DNA from: Trileptium ribeirensis
Taxonomy: Eukaryota; Nematoda; Enoplea; Enoplida; Thoracostomopsidae
Reading direction: 5' to 3'
Length of the DNA: 64,000 nt
Assembly (NCBI GenBank): GCA_030248225.1
Contig: JASANE010029145.1
Coordinates: forward strand, 1-64,000
The translations under genes were made by a program, and so were the position numbers. This document shows positions 61,380 to 64,000 of the stretch, piece after piece. The notes below the pieces were generated by a model. It searched no databases and was not told the DNA's origin. It saw only the letters and a program-made list of their open reading frames with translations. How positions within the stretch are numbered: position 1 is the stretch's first letter; every line of letters starts with the position of its first letter.

Positions 61380-61870
61380 GGTCAACAAAGCTGAAGGTAA
61401 AACACGAACGTAGCATACCACAAGCTGAGCACAGAAACTACGGAAGGAGCCGATGTTCGTCTTACCATCGATCAAACTAATGATTCCGGTGTTGCCGACG
61501 AAGATGATTTCGATGGTTTTTTTGCAGATTTGGCATGCCTTATGTAGGTGACAGAGACAATGCAGACAGCGATATTGCAGTTTTACTGGAAGATGAGTAT
61601 TTGAAGGACAGTAGGATCAGCCGATGAGAAGCCTGGCACCTCTACACAGCCTTTAAGCCTACAGAGGGACGGGGGTTTTCGCCACGTGGAGTCGACGGCG
61701 AATGTAGTAAGTATTATCCTGTTTGCAATATATCAACCAGTATGCCATCTATGGAATGTCGACAGTAGCTGGTGAAGACGACACCTACGAGAGACGATGA
61801 CGAATCTTTACGCTGGCAACGAAGTCAATATGAATAGGGTTTGAGGCAGGAAATTTGACCAATAAATCGT
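61380..61870 (+). pseudogene. broken acidic coding remnant, perhaps the N-terminus of a piggyBac-like transposase
   Basis: Short pieces in several frames: DVRLTIDQTNDSGVADEDDF, DSDIAVLLEDEYLKDSRIS, GVDGECSKYYPVCNIS and RDDDESLRWQRSQYE. An acidic start followed by a basic W-R-x-x-Q/F stretch is seen in piggyBac-family N-termini, but no catalytic part follows. The assignment is weak. Confidence 0.2.
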
Positions 61871-62276
61871 GGTACTTCGGAGAGAAACCACAAACCCCTG
61901 ACAAGGGGATTTGTGAGTGAAACGAAGAGAAACCATAATTTACGGTGAGGTTTCTTCTAAAAAATCAGTCTTTTTGACGTTTTTCAGTCGGAACTCGCGG
62001 TTCAATGATGCGTTTCCGGTGTTTTGTTGTCTATAAATATTTGGGTCGCTAGTTCGGAATGTGGCCCCAGTGGCATGTTCTGTAGTGCTGCCACAAAATC
62101 GGGCCAGAAATCTCTACGTTTTACACATGGTGTGCAAAGTTGACTGCAAGATATTTTTTACTAAATTCATATGTCTAACTTAAAAGTCCGCGAAGAAGAA
62201 GAATTCTGAAAGGTCACCCTATTTTTGGATCTAATGGCGCACCAGAAGCCCAAATTTTGATCTTAGCTCATGTTTG

Positions 62277-62800
62277 AAGCCCTTAAGTGAATTTAGGCCA
62301 AATACATTGGTGTTTGGGTGGCAGAACTATGTCGTGGAAGATCAAGTGTATTTATTGGACAGCCTATCATTTTGGCTCCTCTAGCCCCCAAAAATTCCTA
62401 GTTTAACACAAAATGACCCAATTTCGCTATCAGCCCCAGTTAGAAGAAATTAAATTAATCTGGCTGGGCAAATCGGTGCTTGTATGAATGCGACTAATAC
62501 TAGGTCGGAAAAGGTCAATTTTTTTTGGACAGCCAACTGTAATTTTGGCTCTTTTAGCTTCTCAAACTACCCTAATTTACCCCAAAATAGCCAAATTTCG
62601 CTGTCCGCTCCTGTTGGTTGAAATTGGTATTTGGGTAACAGACACTAGGTCGGGAAAGGTCAAATTTATTTTTTGGACAACCTATGATGTTAGTTCGTCT
62701 CGCCCCCAAAATATCCTAATTTACACCCAATATTTCCAAATTTTGCTGTCAGCTTCTGTTTGTAGCCCTTAGCTGGACAAATTGGTGTTTGGGAAACTAT
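62277..62800. repeat. tandem repeat of about 151-166 bp, three copies
   Basis: ggtgtttgggt (62309), ggtgcttgtat (62475), ggtatttgggt (62626) and ggtgtttggga (62784) mark unit borders. Each unit has a taggtcg.gaaaggtcaa block, a ttttggac(a)gcc block, a ttttggctc.tctagcccccaaaa block and an aaatttcgctgtcagc.cc block. No coding frame runs through it. Confidence 0.85.
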
Positions 62801-64000
62801 TCACGGCTATACTACCACTTCCACAGCAAATCCCGTCTCCGTCTACGCAATAAAATCAAATGCAATAGATTGAAATTACTAGAGTATTATACAGGCATTT
62901 CACCGACTGAGGCAATTCGTATGTGTACACCTCAAGCGCTGCACCCCTGTTACACTATCTGTTGCAGTTTCCAGTAAACATTATCATACACATCAATTAC
63001 TGGTTTTGTGGTAAAGTAAAAGATAGGGGAACATGATTAGGGATAATCTATCCACTAGATTAAAAACTTTTTCAAAAACTTGAATCATTTTCCTACCGCA
63101 ATGTCCTTGTACAGTAGACTACCCCAAGTCCAACACACCGTAAAGCACCGTACTAAATTGAAAACAATAGAGCATTTTGCTATCGCAACGGAAAATGATT
63201 ATATCTCCAGTTCATTAAGCAAATAAATGCATTTTTGAAAGCGACCCCATTGTTGTAACGCTTACCTGGGTATTTCTTTATTAGTGTAAGAGCATTTTTC
63301 ACAGACAACCCTGCTTCACATAGCCAATTCATCACGCATTACCTAACGTTACATTTTTCCAATAAATTTTTCAGGGTGTTCTTTTTCCACGCCCGTAAAG
63401 GGCATTTTCGGTACTAGTGAATTTAATTACGTAATGCTGTGAACGCGGAAATGGCACAGTGCAGTGTCCCACATGGTTAATGACATACTTTATAATGGGT
63501 TTAAAACAGTGAAACTTATGTACACATATAAACCCATAGTGCGCAGCCAATAAAAAGATACATCCATTTTCCACTTTTTGGGGTATTGCTCAATCTCCGG
63601 CTCATACCTCGAAAACAAAAATTCTGACAAAAACCATTTATTAAAGTTGTAGTTATCGATGAGAAGTTTCAGTTGGCCACCATTTTTGATCCAATACCTC
63701 TGGCAAGAGTTATAACCAAAAACGTTGCAGTAATGGATTAAATCAAGACACAAATCCCAGTCGGCTTTTGTCCGAATTTGAGCTGAAAATCACTAGCGTT
63801 TGCACAACTACATTCTACTACAACGCTTCGTTTAAAAAATTGAGAAAGTCCATTATACCACATGAATTCCAGACAGTTAAAAGAATATTTTTGGCCCAGT
63901 TGTCTGCTCAGTGTTTCCCTCAAAAGAATTTTCGATGACGGTCAGGAAAAATGATTAGCTGAGCTAAAATATCACTCGGAAAACCAAATTTTATTCATGT

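Larger units (their letters stand above)
57808..64000. other. region upstream of the first visible SLC4 exon
   Basis: Probably intron of the same gene, since more N-terminal cytoplasmic exons are expected; I searched both strands and found none. It holds a CAGTACTCGCC element, a tRNA-like sequence, a broken acidic frame and a tandem repeat. 57860-59970 and 62800-64000 show nothing recognisable. Confidence 0.6.

Overview
The window is nuclear DNA of an animal, probably an invertebrate. It is AT-rich, has spliced protein exons with GT..AG borders, long introns, and a dense mix of decayed transposable elements: BEL/Pao LTR elements, piggyBac, LINEs and many inverted-repeat DNA elements. There is no prokaryotic gene organisation. 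I cannot name the species.

One host gene dominates. Fourteen coding exons on the minus strand, from 57807 down to 642, encode 750 contiguous codons of an SLC4 bicarbonate transporter. It resembles the Na+-coupled NBC/NDCBE branch more than the anion exchangers. Every exon-exon phase agrees and every intron is GT..AG. The first cytoplasmic exons lie beyond the right edge and the C-terminal transport and tail exons beyond the left edge. Exons make up only about 4% of the span.

Layout by coordinate: 1-1123 is a large imperfect inverted repeat that includes the last visible exon and a decayed inverted copy of it. 1669-2345 is a 295-bp tandem repeat. 4405-6129 is a broken piggyBac transposase. 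8501-11057, 25007-27064 and about 41812-43367 are three copies of a 2-kb element with TGGGTCATTTCACG ends and long G/C runs. 9831-10944, 14636-15424 and 19393-20034 are a second dispersed family. 28670-30707 is a decayed LINE, followed by a 198-bp tandem duplication. 33330-34100 is the 3' end of a second LINE. 34921-35357 is a frameshifted PWWP-like reading frame. 36715-40907 is the pol region of a BEL/Pao element, and 48912-51907 is a second, different BEL/Pao element. At least eight short TA-flanked elements ending CAGTACTCGCC and five ending CAGTCACGGAC are scattered between the exons, several within 70 bp of a splice site.

The only gene here likely to work is the transporter. The mobile elements are fossils inside its introns. 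The larger retroelements mostly lie antisense to the gene (both BEL/Pao elements and the LINE at 28670), while piggyBac and the LINE 3' end at 33330 are in sense. The most unusual points are the exon inverted duplication, the PWWP-like remnant, and the short inverted-repeat elements with CGAGCGAGT arrays that sit close to splice sites.
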